Source of the DNA: Tropicimonas aquimaris
GTDB taxonomy: Bacteria > Pseudomonadota > Alphaproteobacteria > Rhodobacterales > Rhodobacteraceae
NCBI RefSeq assembly: GCF_042676185.1
Contig: NZ_JBHTJT010000006.1
Span: 310,001 to 374,000, forward strand
Length of the DNA: 64,000 nucleotides
Reading direction: 5' to 3'
Positions within the stretch are counted from its first letter, which is position 1. Each line of letters opens with the position of its first letter. This document shows positions 50,760 through 59,950 of this stretch, in pieces. The translations under genes and the position numbers were made by a program. The notes below the pieces were generated by a model. That model was not told where the DNA came from. It saw only the letters and a program-made list of their open reading frames with translations, and made no database searches.

Positions 50760-53627
50760 CTATTCCGCCGCGTGCCGCCGCGCCGCGTCCAGCATCGGTT
50801 TGAGATAGCGACCGGTGTGGCTCCCGGCCACCTCCGCCACCTCTTCCGGGGTGCCCGTCGCCACCACCGTACCGCCGCCATCGCCTCCCTCGGGGCCGAT
50901 GTCGATAATCCAGTCGGCGGTCTTGATGACGTCGAGATTGTGCTCGATCACCACCACGGTGTTCCCCTGCTCCACCAATTCGTGCAGCACTTCCAACAAC
51001 TTGCGCACGTCTTCGAAGTGCAGCCCGGTGGTCGGCTCATCGAGGATATAGAGCGTCCGCCCGGTCGAGCGCTTGGCCAGCTCCTTCGACAGCTTCACCC
51101 GCTGCGCCTCGCCACCCGACAGCGTCGTCGCCTGCTGTCCGACCTTGATGTAGCCCAGCCCCACCCGGACCAGCGCATCCATCTTCTCCCGGATGCTCGG
51201 CACCGCCTTGAAAAACTCCTGCGCGTCCTCGACCGTCATATCAAGAACGTCGGCTATGCTCTTGCCTTTGAACCTGATTTCCAGAGTCTCGCGGTTGTAG
51301 CGCGCACCGTGGCAGGTCTCGCAGGTCACATACACATCCGGCAGGAAGTGCATCTCGATCTTGATCACCCCGTCGCCCTGGCAGGCCTCGCAGCGCCCGC
51401 CCTTGACGTTGAAGCTGAACCGCCCCGGCTTGTAGCCGCGCGCCTTGGCTTCGGGCAGCCCCGCGAACCAGTCACGGATCGGCGTGAACGCCCCGGTGTA
51501 AGTCGCTGGATTCGAACGCGGAGTCCGGCCAATGGGGCGCTGGTCGATGTCGATCACCTTGTCCAGGTGCTCGAGCCCCTTGATGGTCTCGCAGGGCGCC
51601 GGCGTCTGCCGCGCCCCGTTCAGCCGCATCGAGGCCGTCTTGAACAGCGTCTCGATCGTCAGGGTGGATTTACCTCCGCCGCTAACCCCCGTTACGCAAA
51701 CAAATTTCCCGAGCGGGAAGTCGGCCGTCACCTCCTTGAGGTTGTTGCCGGTGGCCTTGACCACGGTGAGTTTCTTGCCGTTGCCATCGCGGCGAAGCTG
51801 GCTCACCGGAATTTCGCGCTTGCCACTCAGGTAGTCGCCGGTGATCGAGTCCGGGTTGGCCGCGATCTCGCCCGGCGTGCCCTTGGCCACCACCTGCCCG
51901 CCATGCACACCGGCGCCTGGGCCAATGTCGAAGACATAGTCCGCCTCGCGGATCGCTTCCTCGTCATGCTCCACGACGATCACGGTATTCCCTTGATCCC
52001 GCAGGTTTTTCAGGGTGCCGAGCAGGCGGTCGTTGTCGCGCTGGTGCAGGCCGATCGAAGGCTCATCCAGAACGTAAAGCACGCCGGTCAGCCCCGAGCC
52101 GATCTGGCTCGCCAGCCGGATCCGCTGGCTCTCGCCGCCCGACAGCGTGCCGGCGTTGCGCGACAGGGTCAGGTATTCCAGACCGACGTTGTTCAGGAAG
52201 CCCAGCCGCTCGCGGATCTCCTTGAGGATGGCGCGGGCGATCTCGTTCTTCTGTGAGGTCAGCTTCTCCGGCACCGCATCGACCCAGTCGAAGGCCTCCC
52301 GGATCGACATCTGCACCACCTGCCCCACGTGCAGCCCGGCGATCTTCACCGCCAGCGCCTCGGGGCGCAGACGATAGCCGCCACAGGACCCACAGGGCCG
52401 ATTGTTCTGATACCGCTCGAACTCCTCGCGGATCCAGGCGGAGTCCGTTTCGCGGTAGCGCCGCTCCATGTTGGGAATCACGCCCTCGAAGCTGCGCGTC
52501 ACCTGGTAGACACGGCCGCCCTCGTCGTAGCGGAACGCGATCTCCTCGTCGCCGGAGCCGTGCAGGAACACCTGCTGCACCTTTTCCGGCAGGTCCTTCC
52601 AGCGCGCGTTCTTGTCGAACGCGTAGTGCTTCGCGATGGCCTCGATGGTCTGAAGGAAATAGGGCGACTTGCCCTTCCGCCAGGGGGCCAATGCGCCATC
52701 ATAGATCTTGAGCGTGACATCGGGCACCACCAGCCGCTCGTCGAAGAACAGCTCGACGCCGAGACCGTCGCAATGCGGACAGGCGCCGAAAGGGGCGTTG
52801 AACGAGAACAGCCGCGGCTCGATCTCGGGGATGGTGAAGCCGGAGACCGGACAGGCGAAATTCTCGGAGAAGGTGATGCGCTCCGGCTCCCCCTCGTCCT
52901 CCTTCGGCGCGGTCTCCAGGATCGCGATGCCGGATGCCAGGTCGAGCGCGGTGCGGAAGCTGTCGGCCAGCCGGGTCTCCATGCCCTCACGCACGACGAT
53001 CCGGTCTACCACGACATCAATGTCGTGGCGAAACTTCTTGTCGAGCTTGGGCGCGTCGTCGAGGTCGTGGAAGGCGCCATCGACCTTCACCCGCTGGAAA
53101 CCCTGCTTCCGGAGTTCCAGGAATTCCTTGCGATACTCGCCCTTGCGGTCGCGCACGATGGGCGCGAGCAGGTAGGCGCGCGTGCCTTCCTCCATCGCCA
53201 TCACCCGGTCGACCATGTCCTGCACCTGCTGCGCCTCGATCGGCAGTCCGGTGGCCGGCGAATAGGGGGTGCCGACGCGAGCGAAGAGAAGGCGGAGGTA
53301 GTCGTAAATCTCCGTCACCGTGCCGACGGTGGAGCGGGGGTTCTTGGAGGTCGTCTTCTGCTCTATGGAGATGGCAGGGCTGAGGCCGGTGATGTGGTCC
53401 ACGTCCGGCTTCTCCATCATGTCGAGGAACTGGCGGGCGTAGGCGGAGAGGCTCTCCACGTAACGGCGCTGCCCCTCTGCATAGATCGTGTCGAAGGCGA
53501 GCGATGACTTCCCCGAACCGGAGAGCCCGGTGATGACCACCAACTCGTCGCGCGGGATATCCACGTCGATGTTCTTCAGATTGTGCTCGCGCGCGCCGCG
53601 CACCTCGATGAACTTCTGTTCAGGCAT
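50760..53627 (-). CDS. uvrA: Excinuclease ABC subunit UvrA
   Basis: This damage-recognition ATPase of nucleotide excision repair has 955 residues, a full length. The first Walker A is GLSGSGKSSLAFDTIYAEGQ and the second is GVSGGGKSTLTIETL. The first zinc site includes CPHCDGLG and the second CEACQGDG with CETCHGARYN. ABC signatures LSGGESQRIRLASQI and LSGGEAQRVKLSKEL are intact. The start at 53627 (MPEQKFIEVRGAREHNLKN) is the family N terminus. A LexA-like box lies 66 bases upstream, consistent with SOS control. The gene ends at a bidirectional terminator. Confidence 0.98.
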   Translation of the reverse strand: MPEQKFIEVRGAREHNLKNIDVDIPRDELVVITGLSGSGKSSLAFDTIYAEGQRRYVESLSAYARQFLDMMEKPDVDHITGLSPAISIEQKTTSKNPRSTVGTVTEIYDYLRLLFARVGTPYSPATGLPIEAQQVQDMVDRVMAMEEGTRAYLLAPIVRDRKGEYRKEFLELRKQGFQRVKVDGAFHDLDDAPKLDKKFRHDIDVVVDRIVVREGMETRLADSFRTALDLASGIAILETAPKEDEGEPERITFSENFACPVSGFTIPEIEPRLFSFNAPFGACPHCDGLGVELFFDERLVVPDVTLKIYDGALAPWRKGKSPYFLQTIEAIAKHYAFDKNARWKDLPEKVQQVFLHGSGDEEIAFRYDEGGRVYQVTRSFEGVIPNMERRYRETDSAWIREEFERYQNNRPCGSCGGYRLRPEALAVKIAGLHVGQVVQMSIREAFDWVDAVPEKLTSQKNEIARAILKEIRERLGFLNNVGLEYLTLSRNAGTLSGGESQRIRLASQIGSGLTGVLYVLDEPSIGLHQRDNDRLLGTLKNLRDQGNTVIVVEHDEEAIREADYVFDIGPGAGVHGGQVVAKGTPGEIAANPDSITGDYLSGKREIPVSQLRRDGNGKKLTVVKATGNNLKEVTADFPLGKFVCVTGVSGGGKSTLTIETLFKTASMRLNGARQTPAPCETIKGLEHLDKVIDIDQRPIGRTPRSNPATYTGAFTPIRDWFAGLPEAKARGYKPGRFSFNVKGGRCEACQGDGVIKIEMHFLPDVYVTCETCHGARYNRETLEIRFKGKSIADVLDMTVEDAQEFFKAVPSIREKMDALVRVGLGYIKVGQQATTLSGGEAQRVKLSKELAKRSTGRTLYILDEPTTGLHFEDVRKLLEVLHELVEQGNTVVVIEHNLDVIKTADWIIDIGPEGGDGGGTVVATGTPEEVAEVAGSHTGRYLKPMLDAARRHAAE

Positions 53628-53692
53628 GTCCCACCCCGTCCGGCATGGCACAGAGATAAGCGAGAGCCGCGGATTCTCCAATGGGAAATCGA

Positions 53693-53707
53693 GAACAAAA
53701 GGTAAAC
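53693..53707 (-). promoter_or_regulatory. LexA-like box upstream of uvrA
   Basis: On the minus strand GTTT-ACCTTTT-GTTC matches the alphaproteobacterial LexA box GTTC-N7-GTTC with one mismatch. It lies 66 bases before the uvrA start. Confidence 0.55.
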
Positions 53708-53754
53708 GCGCTCATCAATACCGTCGAACATCGCAAGGGAGCGCCCATCAGAAA

Positions 53755-53784
53755 CGCAAACGGGGCAGCAAAAGGCCACCCCGT
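53755..53784 (-). terminator. Terminator of the VPLPA-CTERM gene
   Basis: On the minus strand CGGGGTGGC and GCTGCCCCG (two G-U pairs) enclose CTTTT and are followed by TTTGCGTTT. It begins about 25 bases after the stop at 53810. Confidence 0.6.
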
Positions 53785-53809
53785 GTAGTCAGGATCTATC
53801 CGTCAGGTG

Positions 53810-54451
53810 TCAGGAAGCCTTGCGACGGAAGGCAGCCAGCCCTCCAAGGCCGGTCAGCAGCAGGAGCGCGGACATGGGAAGCGGAACTTCGCTCAACTCG
53901 ACCCGAACATTGTCGATCGCTGCCCCCTGCGTGCCACTGATGGCGCTGACGAAGGAAACATACTGAACAGTCGCGGCCGCCGTGAACTTGAAGGACATCG
54001 TCGTCCAGTTCATGTTTCTCCGGCTGTTTCCGGTGGTGTCGTAGTAGAAGCTGCGTATACGGTCGTAGTTGATGTAGGTGATCAATTCCTTGACCCCCTG
54101 CACACCGCCCGGGTTGCCCGACATGTCGAAGGACACGGTGTAGCTGCTTCCAGCAGACAGCCCGTCCATCCGGGCGCTGACGCCACCGGCGTCGGTCGAG
54201 TTCAAGTCTATGGAATAGTCGCCCTCGGATGCCGCCCACCAGGAACTCGAGACCTGATCCACGCCGCCGCCAGAGCCGATCGCGTCGACGATCCATGAAC
54301 CGATCCGGTCAGATGCACCGTAGACTTTCCATCTTGCGGATGGATCCAAAGTCGGCGCCTCAAATCCGCCGTTTCCGCCAGCCACAGTTACGGCCCCCGC
54401 AGTTCCAGCGGAGAGCGCGATAATAACGGATGCAATCGCAACGTTCTTCAA
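53810..54451 (-). CDS. VPLPA-CTERM sorting-signal protein with choice-of-anchor C domain
   Basis: This 213-residue exported protein has a signal peptide (MKNVAIASVIIALSAGTAGA). The beta-sandwich region contains GNGGFEAPTLDPSARWKVYG and GSWIVDAIGS, like the choice-of-anchor C or DUF642-type domain. The C terminus is EVPLPMSALLLLTGLGGLAA followed by FRRKAS, the VPLPA-CTERM tripartite signal (short motif, TM helix, basic tail). It directs processing by a rhodobacterial exosortase, which is not in the window. Surface or exopolysaccharide association is likely. A good promoter (54501-54528) lies 50 bases upstream. Confidence 0.88.
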   Translation of the reverse strand: MKNVAIASVIIALSAGTAGAVTVAGGNGGFEAPTLDPSARWKVYGASDRIGSWIVDAIGSGGGVDQVSSSWWAASEGDYSIDLNSTDAGGVSARMDGLSAGSSYTVSFDMSGNPGGVQGVKELITYINYDRIRSFYYDTTGNSRRNMNWTTMSFKFTAAATVQYVSFVSAISGTQGAAIDNVRVELSEVPLPMSALLLLTGLGGLAAFRRKAS

Positions 54452-54500
54452 CTGTGTGCTCCAGATAGATCGCCCGGTAACCGGAAGATTTCGTTAACGC

Positions 54501-54528
54501 ACATTAACAATTTGGGCAAACCTGTCAA
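54501..54528 (-). promoter_or_regulatory. Sigma-70-type promoter for the VPLPA-CTERM gene
   Basis: On the minus strand TTGACA (54528-54523) and TAATGT (54506-54501) are separated by 16 bases. The predicted leader is about 45 nt. Confidence 0.6.
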
Positions 54529-54851
54529 ACGTCCGGCTGCGTCGTTCGAGAGATTTCGAGGTAAAGGTGTGTGATGGTCGCACCACAACGACGAAAATCC
54601 GATCAAGAATGTCGTAACCTCATGATATTAATTGAAAAAATAGATGCGCCGTTTTTTGGGCAATTCCTGCGGACGAGTAAGAACCGTCAGGAAATTGCAC
54701 GCGAACGGGCCGGAAATGGAGCCACTCAACCCAAGGGTGTGCCATTCTCGGACGCCGGAGCGGATCATCGGCGCATGTCTCGGTTGAACAGGAGAATCGG
54801 ATCGTTCCGAAATGTAGGCGCGTTGCCGGTTGCCGGCACCGCGCCGCCGGA
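54529..54851. other. AT-rich spacer with no supported gene
   Basis: This 320-base spacer between the lpd 3' end and the VPLPA promoter is clearly more AT-rich around 54590-54660 than the flanks. A plus-strand frame from 54571 stays open into lpd but has no convincing ribosome binding site, family resemblance or composition. I see no tRNA, terminator or repeat here. Confidence 0.35.
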
Positions 54852-56246
54852 TCACATGTGGATGACGCGGTCGAAGGCGTCGAGCACGCTCTCGTGCATC
54901 ATCTCGCTGAGCGTCGGGTGCGGGAAGACGGTTTCCATCAGGTCCTGCTCTGTGGTCTCCAGCTTGCGCCCGATGACATAGCCCTGGATCATCTCGGTAA
55001 CCTCGGCGCCGACCATGTGAGCGCCCAGCAGTTCGCCGGTCTTGGCGTCGAACACCGTCTTGATCAGACCTTCGGGCTCGCCGAGGGCGATGGCCTTGCC
55101 GTTGCCGATGAAGGGGAACTTGCCGACCTTGACCTCGTAGCCCTGCTCCTTGGCCTTGGCCTCGGTCAGGCCGACGCTTGCGACCTGCGGGTGACAGTAG
55201 GTGCAGCCGGCGATGCTCTCGGGCTTCACCGGGTGCGCATGCATCCCCTTGATCAGCTCGGCCACCATCACGCCCTCGTGGCTGGCCTTGTGCGCCAGCC
55301 AGGGCGCGCCGGCGATGTCGCCGATGGCATAGAGACCCTCGACGCCGGTGCGGCAGAACTCGTCGGTCACCACATGGGTGCGGTCGATCTTCACGCCGAG
55401 TTCTTCCAGGCCGAGGTTCTCCACGTTGCCGACGATGCCGACGGCGGAGATCACGGTGTCGAACTCCATCTTCTCGACCTTGCCGCCGGTCTCGATGTGG
55501 GCGACCACCTTGTCGGCGGAGCGGTCGAGTTGCTTGACCATGCTCTTCTCGAGGATCTTCATCCCCTGCTTGGTGAAGGCCTTCTTGGCGAAGGCTGAGA
55601 TCTCGGCGTCCTCCACCGGCAGCACCCGGTCGAGCACCTCGACCACCGTCGTTTCGGCGCCGAGCGTGTTGTAGAAGCTGGCGAATTCGATGCCGATTGC
55701 CCCGGAGCCGATGACCAGCAGTTTCTTGGGCATGTGCGGCGGCTGCAGGGCGGTCTTGTAGGCCCAGACGCGCTTGCCGTCGGCTTCGAGGCCCGGCAGT
55801 TCGCGGGCGCGGGCGCCGGTTGCCAGCACGATGTTCTTGGCGGTCAGCTCTTCGGTGCCCTTGTCGGTCTTTACCGACACCTTGCCTTTACCGGTCAGCC
55901 TGGCCTCGCCCATGATGGTCGTGACCTTGTTCTTCTTGAGCAGGTGGCCGATGCCGCCGGACAGTTGGGCGGCCACGCCGCGGGAGCGCTTCACCACAGC
56001 GTCGATGTCGTAGCCGATCTTTTCGGCGGAGAGGCCGAAGTCCTTGGCGCGCTCCATCAGGTGGAACACTTCCGCAGACCGCAGGAGCGCCTTGGTCGGG
56101 ATGCAGCCCCAGTTCAGGCAGATCCCGCCGAGGTGCTCGCGCTCGACGCAGGCCACCTTGAGCCCGAGCTGCGCGCCCCGGATCGCGGCCACGTAGCCGC
56201 CCGGACCAGCGCCGATAACGATCATGTCGAAAGTCTGTGCAGCCAT
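54852..56246 (-). CDS. lpdA: Dihydrolipoyl dehydrogenase
   Basis: This FAD-dependent E3 subunit reoxidises dihydrolipoamide of 2-oxoacid dehydrogenase complexes. It has 464 residues. The FAD motif is MIVIGAGPGGYVAAIRGAQL. The redox disulfide is GGICLNWGCIPTKALLR, the NAD motif GSGAIGIEFASFYNTLG, and the C-terminal active-site histidine is in ETVFPHPTLSEMMHE. The CLNWGC form and stand-alone location are typical of the pyruvate dehydrogenase E3 of this family, but no PDH genes are in the window. It is followed by a gene-free spacer. Confidence 0.96.
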   Translation of the reverse strand: MAAQTFDMIVIGAGPGGYVAAIRGAQLGLKVACVEREHLGGICLNWGCIPTKALLRSAEVFHLMERAKDFGLSAEKIGYDIDAVVKRSRGVAAQLSGGIGHLLKKNKVTTIMGEARLTGKGKVSVKTDKGTEELTAKNIVLATGARARELPGLEADGKRVWAYKTALQPPHMPKKLLVIGSGAIGIEFASFYNTLGAETTVVEVLDRVLPVEDAEISAFAKKAFTKQGMKILEKSMVKQLDRSADKVVAHIETGGKVEKMEFDTVISAVGIVGNVENLGLEELGVKIDRTHVVTDEFCRTGVEGLYAIGDIAGAPWLAHKASHEGVMVAELIKGMHAHPVKPESIAGCTYCHPQVASVGLTEAKAKEQGYEVKVGKFPFIGNGKAIALGEPEGLIKTVFDAKTGELLGAHMVGAEVTEMIQGYVIGRKLETTEQDLMETVFPHPTLSEMMHESVLDAFDRVIHM

Positions 56247-56427
56247 CTCGGCCCCCTCCGCGAAGAAAATTTAGTTCAGCATTAAACTATTTTCGGCACC
56301 GCGCGAAGGCCCGATCTTGGGCAAATCGGACGCAAGGTCAGAAATGCCGCCATTCACCAAGCGCATAGCTTCGGTCGGCAAACGAATAGCCGGAGCAGGT
56401 CGCCCTGCCCCGGCCCGGAGCGGTCTC

Positions 56428-57018
56428 TCAATCCGCCTCGGCCGCGCTCAGGGCCTGCAGGATGCGGCCATATCCGCCGGTCTCCAGAAACTCCTTCTCC
56501 CGCGGCAGCGTCATCCGTCCGAGCGCCTTGTTGCGATAGGGGAAGCGGCCGTACTCGCGGATGATCTCGCGATGGGCGCGGGCATGACGCAGGTTCTCGG
56601 CGCCGGTCCCGGGCATCCGGTCGACCATCAGGCGCACGCAGCGGTCCTGATCGATCAGGTTCTCGGAATGCATCAGGGGCAGGTAGAAGAACTGCCGCTG
56701 CGGTTCCGGCACGGCCATGTCCCAGCGGCGGTCGATCGCCATCTTGCAGGCGGTGCGGGCCAGCACGTCGGTGTCGAACGCGCGGGCATTTTCGCGGAAC
56801 ATGTTGCGCGGGAACTGGTCGGTCAGGATCAGGAAGCCGAAGCTGCCCTCCGCATCGCAGCACCAGTCATGCAGATCGCCGGCATGGGCGGCCTGCCAGG
56901 CGCTGCCGAACTTTTCCCGGATCTGCGCATCGAGCGCGTCGCTGACCTTGTACCATCCCTCTGGCCCGACCTCGTCGACCCAGAATTCGGCGATCTGCTG
57001 TGGTGTGACGTCCACCAT
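56428..57018 (-). CDS. DUF924 family protein
   Basis: This 196-residue cytoplasmic all-helical protein of the DUF924 family is structurally TPR-like and of unknown function. The conserved blocks are IAEFWVDEVGPEGWYKVSDA, LILTDQFPRNMFRENARAFD and RFPYRNKALGR. It is preceded on the same strand by the MFS transporter, with a 42-base gap, so co-transcription is likely. Confidence 0.9.
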   Translation of the reverse strand: MVDVTPQQIAEFWVDEVGPEGWYKVSDALDAQIREKFGSAWQAAHAGDLHDWCCDAEGSFGFLILTDQFPRNMFRENARAFDTDVLARTACKMAIDRRWDMAVPEPQRQFFYLPLMHSENLIDQDRCVRLMVDRMPGTGAENLRHARAHREIIREYGRFPYRNKALGRMTLPREKEFLETGGYGRILQALSAAEAD

Positions 57019-57060
57019 CTTGTCTGTCCTCTGTCTCGGCGGCGATCTGCGCCGTCGGTT

Positions 57061-58383
57061 TCACGGCATCTGCTTGGGCGCGCCTGTCTCGCTGCCCAGG
57101 CGCGTTCCGTATTTCTCGGCCTCGGCTTCCGCCTCGGCCTCCGCTTCCTGCGCCTCCTCGATGAACATCTCCTGGACGAACTCGACGGCCACAGGGCTCG
57201 CAGTCGGCGAAACATGGGTGTAGCTGATGGTCTCGTCAACCGGCACGGCATCGCTGCGCGTCATCCGCCAGCCTGCATAGCCCGCCATGGCACTACACAG
57301 CACTCCGAGAAACAGGAAGAACCCCTGTGGCCCGGCAAGCCCCATGATCGCGCCCGAAGCAAGCGGGCCGGCAACCGCGCCGACGCCGTAGAGGAACATC
57401 AGCCCGCCCGAGGCGCCCGCCATGTCCTCCGGTGCGAGGTGGTCGTTCACATAGGCCAGCAGCAGTGCGTAGAGCGGGTTCGAGCCGCCACCGATCACCA
57501 TTGCCGCCACGAGCAGCGCCGCGAACTGCCCGCCAAGGGCCACGGCGAGGAACGAGGCGAAGCCGCCGATGGCCGATACCACCAGGATCAGCCAGCGGCG
57601 GTCCATCCGGTCCGAGAGCCAGCCGATCGGGTACTGCAGGATCAGCCCGCCGAGGTAGATCGCGGCGATGAAGGCGGAGATCTGCGGCACGGTCATGCCG
57701 GCCTGGGAGCCGTAGACGGAGGACATGCCGAACAGGGTGGAAAGTGCCCCGCCCAGCAAAAGGATGCCGACGACGCCGAGCGGCGAGCTGTCCCACAGCT
57801 GGCGAAGGCTCATCGGCTTGGACGTCGCGAAGGCCGGGGTCGGCTGGATCGCCAGCAGGATCGGCGCGAAGGAGACCGAGACCAGCACCGAGGGGATGAT
57901 GAACAGCACGAAGCCGGAGGGGTCCGGCGTCAGCATGATCCCCTGCGAGGCGACCATCCCCGCCATCTGCACCAGCCCGTAGAGCGACAGCGCCTGCCCG
58001 CGCTGTTCGTTGCTCACCGAGTTGTTCAGCCAGCTTTCGGCGGTCACGTAGACGCCCGAGAGGCAGAACCCGATCAGCACCCGGCCAATGGCCCAGGCCC
58101 AAGGGTTGATCAGCAGCGGGTAGAGCACGAGGATCGCCGAGATCAGCGAGCCGAGCGCCGCGAACACGCGGATGTGGCCGACCCGGCGGATCAGTTCCGG
58201 CGCCAGCCGCGAGCCGCCGAGGAAGCCGAGAAAATAGGCCGACATGATGATCGACATCTGGAAGGTCGAGAACCCCTCGATGTCGCCACGGATACCGAGC
58301 ACCGTGCCCTGAACGCCATTGCCCACGATGAGCAACAGGATTCCGAACATCAGCGCCCAGGTGGCGGACAGGACTTGGAACAT
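57061..58383 (-). CDS. MFS transporter, YcaD-like
   Basis: This 440-residue major facilitator has 12 predicted membrane segments. MSAYFLGFLGGSRLAPELIR and GRVLIGFCLSGVYVTAESWL resemble the YcaD/UMF type. The substrate is unknown. The cytoplasmic C-terminal tail ends in an acidic EA repeat (EEAQEAEAEAEAEAEKYG), probably disordered. It is upstream of the DUF924 gene and downstream of the TAXI gene, all on the minus strand. Confidence 0.9.
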   Translation of the reverse strand: MFQVLSATWALMFGILLLIVGNGVQGTVLGIRGDIEGFSTFQMSIIMSAYFLGFLGGSRLAPELIRRVGHIRVFAALGSLISAILVLYPLLINPWAWAIGRVLIGFCLSGVYVTAESWLNNSVSNEQRGQALSLYGLVQMAGMVASQGIMLTPDPSGFVLFIIPSVLVSVSFAPILLAIQPTPAFATSKPMSLRQLWDSSPLGVVGILLLGGALSTLFGMSSVYGSQAGMTVPQISAFIAAIYLGGLILQYPIGWLSDRMDRRWLILVVSAIGGFASFLAVALGGQFAALLVAAMVIGGGSNPLYALLLAYVNDHLAPEDMAGASGGLMFLYGVGAVAGPLASGAIMGLAGPQGFFLFLGVLCSAMAGYAGWRMTRSDAVPVDETISYTHVSPTASPVAVEFVQEMFIEEAQEAEAEAEAEAEKYGTRLGSETGAPKQMP

Positions 58384-58484
58384 GGGGATCGAATCCTTCC
58401 CGGTTGAATGCCCGCTCTAACGCGGCAGAGGCGGGCAATTCCAGAGTCTATTGCGACATCTCATGTCGCTCGGCGACATTCGTC

Positions 58485-59777
58485 TCAGCGACCCTGCCCC
58501 TCGCCGTCTTGCCTCACGTGATCGTTCATGCGATCGGCGATCTGGCGACGGACCAGTTCGACATGCAGTCGGGCGTTGTAGGCGCCGTCGCGGAACGGAG
58601 GAGGCAGCCGTATGGCGGCGAGCTGGTGGTCGATCTCCTCGAGCCGGGCGTTGAGGACAGCGACCTCGGCCGGCGTGCCGGCACCCGGGATCTCCATCTC
58701 GATCTCGCCGATGGCGCGGTAATGCCGCCAGATCCGTCGCCGCATCGACCAGCGGTAGATCGCCGGGAGCAACCGCATCAAGGGCACCATGACGATGAAG
58801 AGCGGCAGCACCACCAGAAGCACCCGGCGGATCTGCGCCGCAATCCAGTAAGGCAGCCAGCCGTGGAACCCGCTCTGCCCCTCGATCAGCAGCTTCATTG
58901 CGCCGGCGTCGATCGGCAGGTCCGCCCCTTCCGCGCTCGGGAAGTCGCCATGGTGGGCAAAGATGCTGTTGCCGCCGTGGATCTCGCGCGCGGCCAGCAC
59001 CAGCCGGTCGACGACAGCCGGGTGGAGATGCGGCACGGCGGCAAGGCGGGCGCGCATCGCCACCATCGGCAGCGGCCGCGGCGGCACCACCGGGTCGAGG
59101 GAAATTGCCCCGGATGGCGCGGAGACAACCCGGCTGAACGGCAGCCGGAGCGAGATCGCTTCCGCATGGTCGAAGCCGATGAGCGCGGTGTCCGGGGAGG
59201 CGAAGAGCGGCTGAAGGTAGGCGGCCGAGATCGGCGCGACGAAGATCGCAAGGTCGATCTCCCCCGCCAGCAACGCCGCCGCCGCCTCCGTGCCGCCGAG
59301 GTCGACCACACGGTTGACCGGCGGCGCGACACCGAGCGCACCGAGGAGCTTGTCGGCCACGACGCGGGCGCCAGAACCCTCGCCGCCGCGGGCAATGGTC
59401 AGGTCACGCCAGAGCGCCGGGTTCCTCGCGATTTCCCGGTCGGTGCGCGCGATCGGCAGCACGGGCTCTACAAAGACGGTAGCGAGCGCCTCGACCCCCG
59501 CGTCGCCCGCGGGAATCCCCCCCTGCAGCAGGCCGACATCCGCAGTGCGGTTCGCCAGCAGAGCGAGGTTTTCCAGCGACCCGCCGGTCTCCAGCAGCTC
59601 GACATCGATCCCGTCGCGGGCGAGGATTTCCTGGTAGCGTTCGGCGACCCGCCAATATCCCCCGTCGCGCACGCCTGCGGCGAAGACCAGCCGCTCCGGT
59701 GGCGGCAGGTCGCGCAGAAGAAAGATCGCGGACAGCAGCGCCACTGCCACCGCGGCCAGCACAAGGGTCGTTCGCAT
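58485..59777 (-). CDS. TAXI-family TRAP substrate-binding protein with membrane anchor
   Basis: This 430-residue protein begins with an N-terminal membrane/signal segment (TLVLAAVAVALLSAIFLL). A periplasmic TAXI-type binding domain follows: FAAGVRDGGYWRVAERYQE, then ETGGSLENLALLANRTADVG. A second hydrophobic segment is present near residue 315 (VLLVVLPLFIVMVPLMRLL). A basic, helical cytoplasmic tail ends the protein. No TRAP membrane subunits are adjacent, so it may be an orphan sensor-like protein rather than part of a transporter. The second TM plus tail is unusual for simple binding proteins but common for this subgroup. Confidence 0.85.
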   Translation of the reverse strand: MRTTLVLAAVAVALLSAIFLLRDLPPPERLVFAAGVRDGGYWRVAERYQEILARDGIDVELLETGGSLENLALLANRTADVGLLQGGIPAGDAGVEALATVFVEPVLPIARTDREIARNPALWRDLTIARGGEGSGARVVADKLLGALGVAPPVNRVVDLGGTEAAAALLAGEIDLAIFVAPISAAYLQPLFASPDTALIGFDHAEAISLRLPFSRVVSAPSGAISLDPVVPPRPLPMVAMRARLAAVPHLHPAVVDRLVLAAREIHGGNSIFAHHGDFPSAEGADLPIDAGAMKLLIEGQSGFHGWLPYWIAAQIRRVLLVVLPLFIVMVPLMRLLPAIYRWSMRRRIWRHYRAIGEIEMEIPGAGTPAEVAVLNARLEEIDHQLAAIRLPPPFRDGAYNARLHVELVRRQIADRMNDHVRQDGEGQGR

Positions 59778-59950
59778 CGGGCGCTTCGGGCAGCCTTAGA
59801 TCTTACAGCGACGAGCGGGATCGCCCCGACCCTGCCACAGGGAGACCGTCGGCGAAAGATTCCGTTTGACGGGCGAAGGGAAAAGGCGCATCAGGCTTGC
59901 CATGACCGTTCAAGCCGCCTCCCGATTTTACTGGACCCGTTCCAAATAGG

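Noticed and set aside
54493..54508. GTTAA-N6-TTAAC near the VPLPA promoter as a CtrA site
   Set aside because: CtrA sites have TTAA-N7-TTAA spacing; here the spacing is one base short, so the match is probably coincidental.
54571..54981. 136-codon plus-strand frame running into lpdA
   Set aside because: It overlaps lpdA antisense, lacks a ribosome binding site and family resemblance, and its composition changes abruptly at the lpdA border.
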